The notes: a model not told the origin generated them from the sequence alone. A stretch of 8,183 nt of DNA from an uncultured Actinotalea sp. (GCF_946885855.1 NZ_CAMPHH010000151.1:1-8183); one strand, 5' to 3'; positions 1-5,912 are shown, counted from the first letter of the stretch. Translations and numbers: made by a program.

Positions 1-2441
1 CCGTTCCCGTTGCCGCCCTCCTGCCCGGCCGGGGGCTCCTGGCCGCCGTCGGACCGGCTCGTCTCCTGGCTGCGGCCCGTCGAGAGGTGGATCGTCACGA
101 GGCTGCCGACCGTCGACCGGCCGCCGCCGGCCGGGTCGGTGTACGCGACCGTGCCGGCGGGGTACGGCGAGTCGACCGGCGTCTCGCTGACCCGGACGGC
201 GAAGCCCGCGGCCTCGAGCGTGTCCACGGCCCGCTGGGCGGAGCGGCCCGTGACGTTCGGCACCGTGATCTGCTCACCGAAGAGGAGGCGGCTGTTCGGC
301 TCCGGGAAGCCCACCGCCGGCAGGCCCTCGTGGGCCCGGGTCATGTACCGGTCCCACGTCGGCGCGGAGATCGAGCTGCCGAAGACCGTGCGGTAGTACC
401 GGCCGTTGATCTCGATCCGCTGCTGCGGCACGTTCGCGCGGGGGTTGCCCAGCCAGACCGCGGTCGACAGCTGGGGGGTGAACCCGACGAACCACGTGTG
501 CCAGTTCTCGTTGGTCGTCCCGGTCTTGCCCGCGGACGGGCGGCCGGAGAGCTGGGCGTCCCGGCCCGAGCCGTTCGTCATGACCTGCTGGAGCGCGTAG
601 GTGACGGTGGCGGCGATGGCCGGGTCGATCGCCTGGCGGCAGTTGGCGCCCGGCACGGGCAGCTCGTTGCCGTCGCGGTCCGTGACCCGCGTGATGGCGA
701 CCGGCTCGCAGTGCACGCCGTTGGCGGCGAAGGTCGCGAACGCCGACGCCATCGTCATCGGCGAGGTCTCCACGGAACCCAGGGCGATCGAGGGCACCGC
801 GGGGACCGGGTTGCCCTGTGCGTTGTGGAACCCGATCGCCTCGGCGGTCTCCACCATGGCGCAGAGGTCGAGCTGGGTGACCATCGACATGTACGCGGTG
901 TTGATCGAGTTGGCGGTGGCCTGCAGCACGCTCATCCGGCCGCGGCCCTGGCCGTCGAAGTTGTTGGGTCGCCAGCCGTCCTGGATCGAGAGGTTCGGGT
1001 CGCAGCTGGCCGTGAAGTCGCCGGAGTCGTAGGACCGGCGCTCGCCGTCGACGAGCTGGTTGAGGCTCTTGCCCTGCCGCAACCACTCCGCCAGGACGAA
1101 CGGCTTGAACGTCGACCCGGGCTGGAAGCCCTTCGAGCTGCCGAACGCCGAGTCAGCGTTGTAGTTGACCGCCGTCTCGCCGGGGACCGGCTCGGCCGTC
1201 TCCCGCGGGTTGTACACGCGGTTCTGCGCCATCGCGAGGATCTTGCCGGTGCCCGGCTCGATCGTCGTGATCGCGTGGCCGAGCCCGCTCGGGTCGGTGT
1301 CCGGGACCGCCGCGCGCACCTCCTCGTCGGCGATCGCCTGGAGCCGGAGGTCGAGCGTCGTGTACACGTCCAGACCGCCCCGCATGAGCAGCTGGCGGCG
1401 CTCCTCGGGGGTCTCGCCGAACTCCGGCGACTGGGCGATCACCTTGGTGACGTAGTCGCAGAAGTAGGCGGCGCCGCCGGCGGTGACGCAGCCGTTGCCC
1501 GGGTCCGAGACGGCCAGCGTGTCGGCGAGGGGCGTCGCGACGCCCGCGTCGTACTCCTCCTGCGTGATCGCTCCCTGCTGGAGCATCGTCAGGAGGACGG
1601 TGTTGCGGCGGTTCTGGGCCCGCTCCGGGTTGCCCACCGGGTCGTTGGCGGACGGCGCCTGGGTGATGCCGGCGATCGTCGCCGCCTGGAGGTAGTTGAG
1701 GTCCTTGGCGGAGACGGAGAAGTAGTAGCGGGCCGCGGACTCCACGCCGTACACGGAGGTGCCGAACTGCGCGATGTTGAGGTAGCCCTCGAGGATCTCG
1801 TCCTTGGACATGCGCTTCTCGAGCGCGATCGCGAGCTTGGCCTCCTCGAGCTTGCGTGCGATCCCGGCCGTCCCGTCGGACACCATCGCGTCCTGCACGG
1901 CCTGGAGGTCCCCGCGCGCGTCCGCCGCGTCGATGAGCACGTTCTTGACGTACTGCTGCGTGAGCGTCGAACCGCCCTCGGTGTCCTCGGAGAAGAGGTT
2001 GGTCCGCAGCGCGCGCCCCATGCCCTCGACGTCCACGCCGGCGTGCTCGTAGAAGCGCCGGTCCTCGACGGCGATCACGGCCTGCTGCATGATCGGCGCG
2101 ATCTCGCTCAACGGCACGACGATCCGGTTGCGGTGGTAGAAGGTCGCGAGCAACGTCCCGTCGGCCGACCAGATGCGGGACTGCTGCGAGAGCTCCTGCG
2201 GCTCGAGGTCCGTCGGCAGCTCCTCGAAGAGCTCGACCGAGGAGTCCGTGATCGTGCTCGTCGTCGCCACGGCAGGCATCACGAGGCCTGCGGCGAGCAC
2301 GCCGCCCACGCCGGCGGTGAGCAGGAAGGCGAGGAGGAGGGCGAGCGCCTGGAAGACGTTGACCCGGCGGCCGCGGCGGACGGTTCCCGTCGAGGCGGCG
2401 TCCCCCGGGCGCGCGGACGAGGACGGAGCGGTCGGCACCAT
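1..2441 (-). CDS. ponA2: Class A penicillin-binding protein with PASTA domain (PonA2-type), C-terminus cut by left edge
   Basis: This membrane-anchored enzyme polymerises glycan strands from lipid II and cross-links peptide stems at the outer face of the membrane. The window holds 813 residues. A basic cytoplasmic tail (R22-R26) precedes one membrane segment at about 28-55. The transglycosylase (GT51) domain shows EDRRFYEH with Glu126, GGSTLTQQ at 156-163 and EKRMSKDEILEGYLN at 208-222. The transpeptidase domain has all three motifs: STFK with nucleophile Ser443, SIN at 512-514 and KTGT from Lys639. A single PASTA domain covers about 725-787, followed by a Gly/Pro/Gln/Ser-rich tail that is still open at base 1. 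M. tuberculosis PonA2 has the same plan, and the divergent WhiB gene matches that locus. I chose the ATG at 2441 because the membrane helix follows at the normal distance and a TACCCT box lies 7 nt upstream. No Shine-Dalgarno sequence is apparent. The family is certain; the ponA2 assignment rests on PASTA and neighbourhood. Confidence 0.95.
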   Translation of the reverse strand, partial: MVPTAPSSSARPGDAASTGTVRRGRRVNVFQALALLLAFLLTAGVGGVLAAGLVMPAVATTSTITDSSVELFEELPTDLEPQELSQQSRIWSADGTLLATFYHRNRIVVPLSEIAPIMQQAVIAVEDRRFYEHAGVDVEGMGRALRTNLFSEDTEGGSTLTQQYVKNVLIDAADARGDLQAVQDAMVSDGTAGIARKLEEAKLAIALEKRMSKDEILEGYLNIAQFGTSVYGVESAARYYFSVSAKDLNYLQAATIAGITQAPSANDPVGNPERAQNRRNTVLLTMLQQGAITQEEYDAGVATPLADTLAVSDPGNGCVTAGGAAYFCDYVTKVIAQSPEFGETPEERRQLLMRGGLDVYTTLDLRLQAIADEEVRAAVPDTDPSGLGHAITTIEPGTGKILAMAQNRVYNPRETAEPVPGETAVNYNADSAFGSSKGFQPGSTFKPFVLAEWLRQGKSLNQLVDGERRSYDSGDFTASCDPNLSIQDGWRPNNFDGQGRGRMSVLQATANSINTAYMSMVTQLDLCAMVETAEAIGFHNAQGNPVPAVPSIALGSVETSPMTMASAFATFAANGVHCEPVAITRVTDRDGNELPVPGANCRQAIDPAIAATVTYALQQVMTNGSGRDAQLSGRPSAGKTGTTNENWHTWFVGFTPQLSTAVWLGNPRANVPQQRIEINGRYYRTVFGSSISAPTWDRYMTRAHEGLPAVGFPEPNSRLLFGEQITVPNVTGRSAQRAVDTLEAAGFAVRVSETPVDSPYPAGTVAYTDPAGGGRSTVGSLVTIHLSTGRSQETSRSDGGQEPPAGQEGGNGN

Positions 2442-2448
2442 GCGTCAC

Positions 2449-2454
2449 AGGGTA
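2449..2454 (-). promoter_or_regulatory. Candidate -10 box of ponA2 (TACCCT), predicted near-leaderless
   Basis: On the minus strand TACCCT is followed by 7 nt and then the ATG at 2441. This spacing would place the transcription start on or next to the start codon. No clear -35 element and no Shine-Dalgarno sequence are visible. The call is supported mainly by the same arrangement upstream of three other genes in the window. Confidence 0.4.
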
Positions 2455-2492
2455 CGTGAGGGCCCTGACACGGGCCTGGCAGTGCTGTGAAG

Positions 2493-2517
2493 CACCGGTG
2501 AGGGTCCTGCACCGGTG
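2493..2517. repeat. Two copies of the palindrome CACCGGTG in the ponA2/whiB divergent region
   Basis: The 8-bp perfect palindrome CACCGGTG occurs at 2493-2500 and 2510-2517. Each copy is preceded by G, and the start-to-start spacing is 17 bp. The pair sits in the middle of the 136-bp region between two divergent promoters, which is where a shared operator would be expected. No known regulator is assigned. In such GC-rich DNA short palindromes arise easily, so this is only a candidate. Confidence 0.3.
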
Positions 2518-2565
2518 GCCGGGCGCCTGGTGCAAAGGTCCCTGGTGGGCGTCCGGCGCCCTTTC

Positions 2566-2571
2566 TACGGT
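2566..2571 (+). promoter_or_regulatory. Candidate -10 box of the whiB gene (TACGGT), predicted leaderless
   Basis: TACGGT is followed by exactly 6 nt and then the ATG at 2578, so transcription would begin at the start codon. No convincing -35 hexamer or Shine-Dalgarno sequence is present. This box helped decide the start over an in-frame GTG at 2515, which would put the promoter inside the coding region. Confidence 0.45.
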
Positions 2572-2577
2572 GATCGG

Positions 2578-2964
2578 ATGGGGCACACCGCACACGTCCT
2601 CGACCAGGACTGGACCGCCTACGCGTTGTGCGGACGCGAGCAGCCGGACGCGCTGTTCGTCTCGGGTGCCGCGCAGCGTCAGGCGCGGATCATGTGCGCC
2701 GAGTGCCCCGTCCGGGCGGAGTGCCTCGTCGACGCGCTCGACCACCGCGTTCCCTTCGGGGTGTGGGGCGGGATGACCGAGCGGGAGCGGAGGGCGCTGC
2801 TGCGCGCCCGGCCCGACGTCGTCTCGTGGCGCGAGGTCGTGGACGAGGAGCCCGACCTCGTCGCTCCCCTCGTCCGGCGCGGGCGTGCGGTCCGCCGGCT
2901 CACCTCGGCCACGGCGCCGGCGACGGCACCCGCCCCGGCCGACGACGTCGCCCACCGGTCCTGA
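2578..2964 (+). CDS. whiB4: WhiB-family iron-sulfur transcription regulator (WhiB4/WblA-type)
   Basis: This is a 128-residue cytoplasmic regulator of the actinobacteria-only Wbl family. These proteins hold a redox- and NO-sensitive 4Fe-4S cluster and act as transcription factors or sigma-factor partners. The four cluster ligands are Cys18, Cys40, Cys43 and Cys49, giving the classical C-X21-C-X2-C-X5-C spacing. The family turn motif GVWGG is at 61-65 and is followed by a basic helix TERERRALLRAR. The tail after about residue 105 is Ala/Thr/Pro-rich and probably disordered, which makes the protein somewhat longer than most WhiB proteins. It is divergent from ponA2, as whiB4 is in M. tuberculosis and wblA in Streptomyces. 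The subtype therefore comes from position, not from a diagnostic residue. The ATG at 2578 is preferred because WhiB similarity starts just after it and a TACGGT box stands 6 nt upstream. An in-frame GTG at 2515 would add 21 unsupported residues. Confidence 0.93.
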   Translation: MGHTAHVLDQDWTAYALCGREQPDALFVSGAAQRQARIMCAECPVRAECLVDALDHRVPFGVWGGMTERERRALLRARPDVVSWREVVDEEPDLVAPLVRRGRAVRRLTSATAPATAPAPADDVAHRS

Positions 2965-2977
2965 GGGCCGGACCGGT
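2954..2977 (+). terminator. Candidate hairpin over the whiB stop codon
   Basis: ACCGGTCC (2954-2961) and GGACCGGT (2970-2977) form a perfect 8-bp inverted repeat with an 8-nt loop that contains the TGA stop codon. There is no T-tract, as is common for GC-rich actinobacterial terminators. It would separate whiB transcripts from the downstream unit, which has its own promoter-like box. Confidence 0.4.
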
Positions 2978-3015
2978 CAGGGCCGCCTGCCGCTCCCGGC
3001 GGCGCGCGGCACGGC

Positions 3016-3021
3016 TACGCT
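3016..3021 (+). promoter_or_regulatory. Candidate -10 box of the DUF4177-like/RidA unit (TACGCT), predicted leaderless
   Basis: TACGCT is followed by exactly 6 nt and the ATG at 3028. The preceding bases show no Shine-Dalgarno sequence. The same hexamer with the same 6-nt gap precedes the endonuclease III gene in this window, which strengthens both calls. Confidence 0.5.
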
Positions 3022-3027
3022 CGGTCC

Positions 3028-3192
3028 ATGGCCACCACGTGGGAGTACGCGACCGTCCCGTTGATCATCCACGCCACGAAGCAGATCCTCGACCAGTGGG
3101 GTGCGGACGGCTGGGAGCTCGTCCAGGTCGTGCCCGGTCCGGACGGCACGGGCCTGGTCGCCTACCTCAAGCGCCCCAGCGGCGAGCGCTGA
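3028..3192 (+). CDS. Small DUF4177-like protein, 54 residues
   Basis: This is a 54-residue soluble protein with no membrane segment or signal peptide. It opens MATTWEYATVPLI and contains the core DQWGADGWELVQVVPG at about 22-37, then GLVAYLKRP near the end. The (G)xxGWELVxV pattern preceded by a short strand and helix is typical of DUF4177, a small alpha/beta fold of unknown function. Its stop codon is separated by one base from the start of the RidA-family gene, so the two are almost surely co-transcribed and translationally coupled. A protein of the same size occupies this position in M. tuberculosis (Rv3678A, from memory). The start is supported by a TACGCT box 6 nt upstream and by the fact that homology-like sequence begins at once. 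Molecular function is unknown. Confidence 0.85.
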   Translation: MATTWEYATVPLIIHATKQILDQWGADGWELVQVVPGPDGTGLVAYLKRPSGER

Positions 3193-3193
3193 G

Positions 3194-3706
3194 ATGACGG
3201 GGGCCACCGACGGCACCGACGCCGCTCCGCGCGGCGAGGGCACCGCCGCGGCGCGGCTGCACGAGCTGGGGCTCGCGCTCCCGCCCGTCGCCGCGCCGGT
3301 CGCCGTCTACGTCCCGGCCGTGCGCACGGGGAACCTCGTGTGGACGTCGGGGCAGCTGCCGTTCGTCGACGGCGCGCTCGCGGTGACGGGGCTGGTCGGT
3401 GACGGCCCCGACGACGTCGCGCCCGACGTCGCGAAGGGCCTGGCCCGCACCGCGGCGCTCAACGCCCTCGCGGCGGTGGCGGACCTCGTCGGCGACCTGG
3501 ACGCCGTCGTGCGCGTCGTCAAGGTCGTCGGGTTCGTCGCGAGCGCCCCGGGCTTCACCGGCCAGCCGCAGGTCGTCAACGGCGCCAGCGCGCTGCTCGG
3601 CGACGTGCTCGGCGAGGCGGGCGTGCACGCGCGCAGCGCCGTCGGCGTCGCGGCCCTGCCGCTGGGCTCGCCGGTCGAGGTGGAGCTCGTCGTCGAGGTG
3701 CGCTGA
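3194..3706 (+). CDS. RidA/YjgF/UK114-family protein
   Basis: This 170-residue cytoplasmic protein belongs to the RidA (YjgF/YER057c/UK114) family, whose best-known members are homotrimers that hydrolyse reactive enamine/imine intermediates to ketoacids and ammonia. Visible landmarks are HELGLALPPV at 23-32, the conserved strand WTSGQLPF at 50-57, and the C-terminal block ARSAVGVAALP with Arg147, which aligns with catalytic Arg105 of E. coli RidA. Glu162 aligns with E. coli Glu120. The Cys107 equivalent is Ala149. It is longer than the 128-residue E. coli protein because of an N-terminal extension and an insertion before the last strands, as in the actinobacterial subgroup next to crp (Rv3678c). 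Conservation of the Arg suggests an active deaminase, but the substrate is unknown, so I give no symbol. The ATG at 3194 starts 1 nt after the upstream stop, pointing to coupled translation. Confidence 0.88.
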   Translation: MTGATDGTDAAPRGEGTAAARLHELGLALPPVAAPVAVYVPAVRTGNLVWTSGQLPFVDGALAVTGLVGDGPDDVAPDVAKGLARTAALNALAAVADLVGDLDAVVRVVKVVGFVASAPGFTGQPQVVNGASALLGDVLGEAGVHARSAVGVAALPLGSPVEVELVVEVR

Positions 3707-3744
3707 GCTCGTCGGGCGCGTACCGAGCCCCGTCGAGGTGCGCT
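3691..3744 (+). repeat. 14-bp direct repeat across the 3' end of the RidA gene
   Basis: CGTCGAGGTGCGCT occurs at 3691-3704, encoding the last residues of the RidA protein, and again at 3731-3744 in the intergenic space. The copies are exactly 40 bp apart. It could be a small duplication or chance in GC-rich DNA. Confidence 0.55.
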
Positions 3745-3772
3745 CGGCCCGACGAGGGCGCTGGGCTCAGCG
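3701..3772. terminator. Candidate bidirectional terminator between the RidA gene and crp
   Basis: The two genes converge with 60 bp between them, and the gap folds into a strong interrupted stem. CGCTGAGC (3701-3708) pairs with GCTCAGCG (3765-3772). CTCGTCGGGC (3708-3717) pairs with GCCCGACGAG (3747-3756), and CGAGC (3724-3728) can pair with GCTCG (3742-3746) inside. Both TGA stop codons (3704-3706 and, on the minus strand, 3769-3767) lie in the outer stem. The symmetry would act on transcripts from either side. There is no T-tract. Confidence 0.6.
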
Positions 3773-4444
3773 GGCGCGGCGCTCGAGCCGCTCGAGGTCC
3801 AGGAGCACGAGCGCTCGGCCCTCGCGACGGACCCACCGCCGCGTGGTGAAGTCGGCGAGCGCCTTGTTGACGGTCTCCCGTGACGCGCCGACGAGCTGGG
3901 CGAGCTCCTCCTGCGTGAGGTCGTGCGCGACCTTGACGCCGTCGTCGGTCCTCTCGCCGAAGCGCCGGGCCAGGTCCAGGAGCGCCTTGGCGACCCGGCC
4001 GGGGACGTCGGAGAACACGAGGTCGGCGAGGGCCTCGTTCGTGCGCCGCAGGCGCCGGGCCAGCGCCTCGAGCAGGTGCTTGGCCACGGGCGGGTACTGC
4101 TCGAGCCAGGAGATGAGCTCGTCGTGGTTGAGCTCGTACAGGTGCGTCTCCGAGACGGCCGACGCGGTCGCGGTCCGGGGACCGGGGTCGAAGAGCGACA
4201 GCTCGCCGAACATCTCGCCCGGGCCCAGCACCGCGAGGAGGTTCTCGCGGCCGTCGTTGGACCGGCGGCCGAGCTTCACCTTGCCGGAGCCGATGACGTA
4301 GAGCCGGTCGCCGGGGTCGCCCTCGTGGAACGCCGTCTGGCCGCGGGAGAGGCGGACGAGCCGCATCGATCCCAGCAGGGCCTGCGCCGCCTCGGGCTCG
4401 ATGCCCGCGAACAGGGGTGCGGAGAGCACCACGTCGTCGTCCAC
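3767..4444 (-). CDS. crp: Crp/GlxR-type cAMP-responsive global regulator
   Basis: This 225-residue cytoplasmic dimeric transcription factor of the Crp/Fnr family closely follows M. tuberculosis Crp (Rv3676) and C. glutamicum GlxR. The N-terminal cyclic-nucleotide domain covers about 10-120. Its phosphate-binding cassette FGELSLFDPGPRTATA is at 79-94, with Arg90-Thr91 as the expected cAMP phosphate contacts. The long dimer helix ends with RRLRRTN at 130-136, where Thr135-Asn136 align with residues that contact the adenine in the mycobacterial protein. The VPGRVAK hinge is at 147-153. The winged helix-turn-helix covers about 175-210, with recognition helix ASRETVNKALADF from 187. All key positions are intact, so the protein should bind cAMP and DNA. 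The start is GTG at 4444, preceded by a GAGG Shine-Dalgarno sequence on the minus strand about 9 nt away. It is convergent with the RidA gene and lies 89 nt downstream of the RsiG-like gene on the same strand. Confidence 0.95.
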   Translation of the reverse strand: MDDDVVLSAPLFAGIEPEAAQALLGSMRLVRLSRGQTAFHEGDPGDRLYVIGSGKVKLGRRSNDGRENLLAVLGPGEMFGELSLFDPGPRTATASAVSETHLYELNHDELISWLEQYPPVAKHLLEALARRLRRTNEALADLVFSDVPGRVAKALLDLARRFGERTDDGVKVAHDLTQEELAQLVGASRETVNKALADFTTRRWVRREGRALVLLDLERLERRAR

Positions 4445-4493
4445 GCGTTCCGTCCTCGGTTCGTCGGCTGATGCAGTCGCGACCGGTCACGCC

Positions 4494-4511
4494 GGGCGCG
4501 CCCCCGCGCCC
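4494..4511 (-). terminator. GC-rich hairpin between the RsiG-like gene and crp
   Basis: GGGCGCG (4494-4500) and CGCGCCC (4505-4511) form a perfect 7-bp stem with a 4-nt loop. It starts 22 nt after the stop codon of the RsiG-like gene and about 50 nt before crp, on the same strand as both. There is no T-tract. It may end the upstream transcript or attenuate read-through into crp. Confidence 0.4.
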
Positions 4512-4533
4512 ATCCTGCCGCACGCGGCGCAGG

Positions 4534-4953
4534 TCAGCGACCGCCTCCGACGCGCGTCGCGGTCGCCGTCGCGGCCGCCTGCTCGGTCAGGAGCTCCTGG
4601 GTCGTCTCCTCGATGGCCAGCTCGAGGGCGTCGCCGTAGCGGGACAGCATCCGGTCGAGCCGTCGCAGCCGGGTGAGCAGGTCGACCACGTCCGCCTCCT
4701 CGCCGACCTGGATCGCCGTCGTCAAATCCTGGGAGCGGGGCAGCAGGACGGCCGTGTCCGGCATGAGGTCCCACGTGAAGGCGCCGAGGTGCTCCGGCGG
4801 TGCGAGCCCGGCCACGGCCAGGTCGAGGCGCGCGCGGAGCAGCCGGCGCCAGTGCTGCAGCTGCGCCCGCTCCGCGCGGAGGGCCCGGCGGGTGGCGCGT
4901 GCGTCCGCCGCCGGCCCCCACGGTCCGGCGCCCTCCACCTGGGCCAGCGCCAT
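4534..4953 (-). CDS. Two-helix coiled-coil protein resembling the RsiG/AmfC anti-sigma family
   Basis: This is a 139-residue soluble protein, mostly helical, with no signal peptide or membrane segment. Helix 1 is at about 19-49 (RRALRAERAQLQHWRRLLRA, then RLDL), a loop with FTWDLMPDTAVLLPRS is at 59-74, and helix 2 is at about 86-125 (DLLTRLRRLDRMLSRYGDAL). This layout recalls RsiG, the Streptomyces anti-sigma factor that holds WhiG with the help of c-di-GMP through E-x3-S-x2-R-x3-Q-x3-D signatures on both helices. With D44 as anchor, helix 1 reads R29-Q33-R36-R40-D44. Helix 2 reads D100-S104-G107-E111-E115. Only some signature residues are kept, so c-di-GMP binding is doubtful. The relationship is my inference from pattern. 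The ATG at 4953 is chosen because GGAGG lies 4 nt upstream; an in-frame ATG at 5055 would add 34 Cys/Arg-rich residues without a ribosome site. Confidence 0.72.
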   Translation of the reverse strand: MALAQVEGAGPWGPAADARATRRALRAERAQLQHWRRLLRARLDLAVAGLAPPEHLGAFTWDLMPDTAVLLPRSQDLTTAIQVGEEADVVDLLTRLRRLDRMLSRYGDALELAIEETTQELLTEQAAATATATRVGGGR

Positions 4954-4957
4954 GGTT

Positions 4958-4962
4958 CCTCC
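4958..4962 (-). promoter_or_regulatory. Ribosome binding site that decides the start of the RsiG-like gene
   Basis: On the minus strand GGAGG is followed by AACC and the ATG at 4953. It is the clearest Shine-Dalgarno sequence in the window and fixes the start at 4953 rather than at the upstream ATG at 5055. Confidence 0.75.
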
Positions 4963-5006
4963 GTGCCTTCTCGCGGGGCACCTGGGCGGGCCCTGTTCTG
5001 ACCTGG

Positions 5007-5034
5007 TGATCGACCCGTGACCTGCGCATCTTGA
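5007..5034 (-). promoter_or_regulatory. Possible sigma-28/WhiG-like promoter upstream of the RsiG-like gene
   Basis: On the minus strand TCAA (5034-5031), a 16-nt spacer and GTCGATCA (5014-5007) resemble the WhiG/FliA consensus TAAA, about 15 nt, GCCGATAA. The -10 part ends 53 nt before the ATG at 4953. Two mismatches in the -10 octamer and one in the -35 make it a weak match. It is noted because the downstream protein resembles an anti-sigma factor for exactly that sigma family. Confidence 0.22.
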
Positions 5035-5180
5035 GCACGACACGCTGATCTTCACCCCTTCGGTGCACGAGTCTCACCCGGTCGCGCGCTCCCGCTGCGC
5101 TGGGACCGGTCACGGGGGAGTGGGGCCCGTGGCGGGGGCTTCGAGCGGCCGCCGAGCGCCGGCCCGGAGAGGGGCCGACG

Positions 5181-5186
5181 TACGCT
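5181..5186 (+). promoter_or_regulatory. Candidate -10 box of nth (TACGCT), predicted leaderless
   Basis: TACGCT is followed by exactly 6 nt and the GTG at 5193. There is no Shine-Dalgarno sequence at a useful distance. It is identical in hexamer and spacing to the box before the DUF4177-like gene. The rest of the 239-bp gap 4954-5192 holds only the candidate sites listed separately; I see no small gene in it. Confidence 0.5.
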
Positions 5187-5192
5187 GCGCCG

Positions 5193-5912
5193 GTGGTCGC
5201 TCCTCGCCCCGCCGACGCCCCGCCGTCCCCGCTCGCCCTGACGCGGCGGGCCCGGCGCGCGGACCGGCTGCTGGCCCAGCGGTACCCCGACGCGGGGTGC
5301 GAGCTGGACTTCCGGACGCCCTTCGAGCTCCTCGTGGCGACGGTCCTCTCGGCGCAGACGACCGACGTCCGCGTGAACCAGGTGACGCCGGGGCTCTTCG
5401 CACGGTTCCCCGACGCGACCGCCCTCGCGGCCGCGGACCGGGTCGACCTGGAGGAGCTCGTCCGCCCGACGGGGTTCTTCCGCGCGAAGTCGCAGTCCCT
5501 CCTGGGCCTCGCGCAGGCGCTCGTCGAGCGGCACGGCGGCGAGGTGCCGCGGCGCATGGACGACCTCGTCCGGCTGCCCGGGGTCGGTCGCAAGACCGCG
5601 AACGTCGTCCTCGGGAACGCGTTCGGTGTGCCCGGCCTGCCGGTGGACACCCACGTCGGCCGGGTGGCCCGCCGCCTCGGGCTCACCGCGGAGGAGGACC
5701 CCGTGGCGGTGGAGCACGCGCTCGGGGCGCTCCTGCCGCGCAGCGCCTGGGTCATGGCCTCGCACCGGCTGATCATCCACGGGCGGCGCACGTGCCACGC
5801 CCGGCGGCCGGCCTGCGGCGCGTGCCCGCTCGCTGCGCTCTGCCCGTCGTACGGCATCGGGGAGACGGACCCCGAGACGGCCGCCCGGCTCGTCAAGGAC
5901 GGCCCCGCCTGA
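5193..5912 (+). CDS. nth: Endonuclease III, DNA glycosylase/AP lyase with iron-sulfur cluster
   Basis: This 239-residue cytoplasmic base-excision repair enzyme removes oxidised pyrimidines and nicks the abasic site by beta-elimination. [15 protein letters not shown] at 44-58 is the conserved helix lining the lesion pocket. The helix-hairpin-helix [12 protein letters not shown] is at 128-139 and contains the catalytic lysine Lys134. The catalytic aspartate Asp152 is in VDTHVGR. The C-terminal 4Fe-4S loop has Cys201, Cys208, Cys211 and Cys217 in the exact C-x6-C-x2-C-x5-C spacing. All active-site and cluster residues are present. It is longer than E. coli Nth (211) because of short disordered ends. 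The start is GTG at 5193, supported by a TACGCT box 6 nt upstream. It is divergent from the RsiG-like gene and convergent with the hydrolase. An nth gene next to crp is the rule in actinobacteria. Confidence 0.97.
   Translation: MVAPRPADAPPSPLALTRRARRADRLLAQRYPDAGCELDFRTPFELLVATVLSAQTTDVRVNQVTPGLFARFPDATALAAADRVDLEELVRPTGFFRAKSQSLLGLAQALVERHGGEVPRRMDDLVRLPGVGRKTANVVLGNAFGVPGLPVDTHVGRVARRLGLTAEEDPVAVEHALGALLPRSAWVMASHRLIIHGRRTCHARRPACGACPLAALCPSYGIGETDPETAARLVKDGPA

Noticed and set aside
87..2459. 790-residue plus-strand open frame opposite ponA2
   Set aside because: It is Arg/Asp/Gly/Val-rich shadow coding on the antisense of a gene with every penicillin-binding protein motif. Long antisense frames are expected at this GC content.
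2456..2471. GTG-N10-CAC near the ponA2 start as a Crp site
   Set aside because: The Crp/GlxR operator TGTGA-N6-TCACA needs GTG-N8-CAC. The spacing here is two bases too long and the half-sites lack the flanking bases.
2515..2577. N-terminal extension of the WhiB protein from the GTG at 2515
   Set aside because: The 21 added residues show no WhiB similarity and would place the TACGGT box inside the coding region.
4445..4533. A small gene or riboswitch in the 89-bp gap before crp
   Set aside because: No start codon with a ribosome site opens a meaningful frame, and the only structure is one simple GC hairpin.
4534..5055. Longer form of the RsiG-like protein starting at 5055
   Set aside because: The extra 34 residues are Cys/Arg/Gly-rich without family character, and the GGAGG site points to the ATG at 4953.
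5063..5079. GTG-N9-CAC between the RsiG-like gene and nth as a Crp site
   Set aside because: The spacing is 9, not 8, and the inner A/T bases of the half-sites are missing. No better match to the Crp operator was found upstream of crp either.
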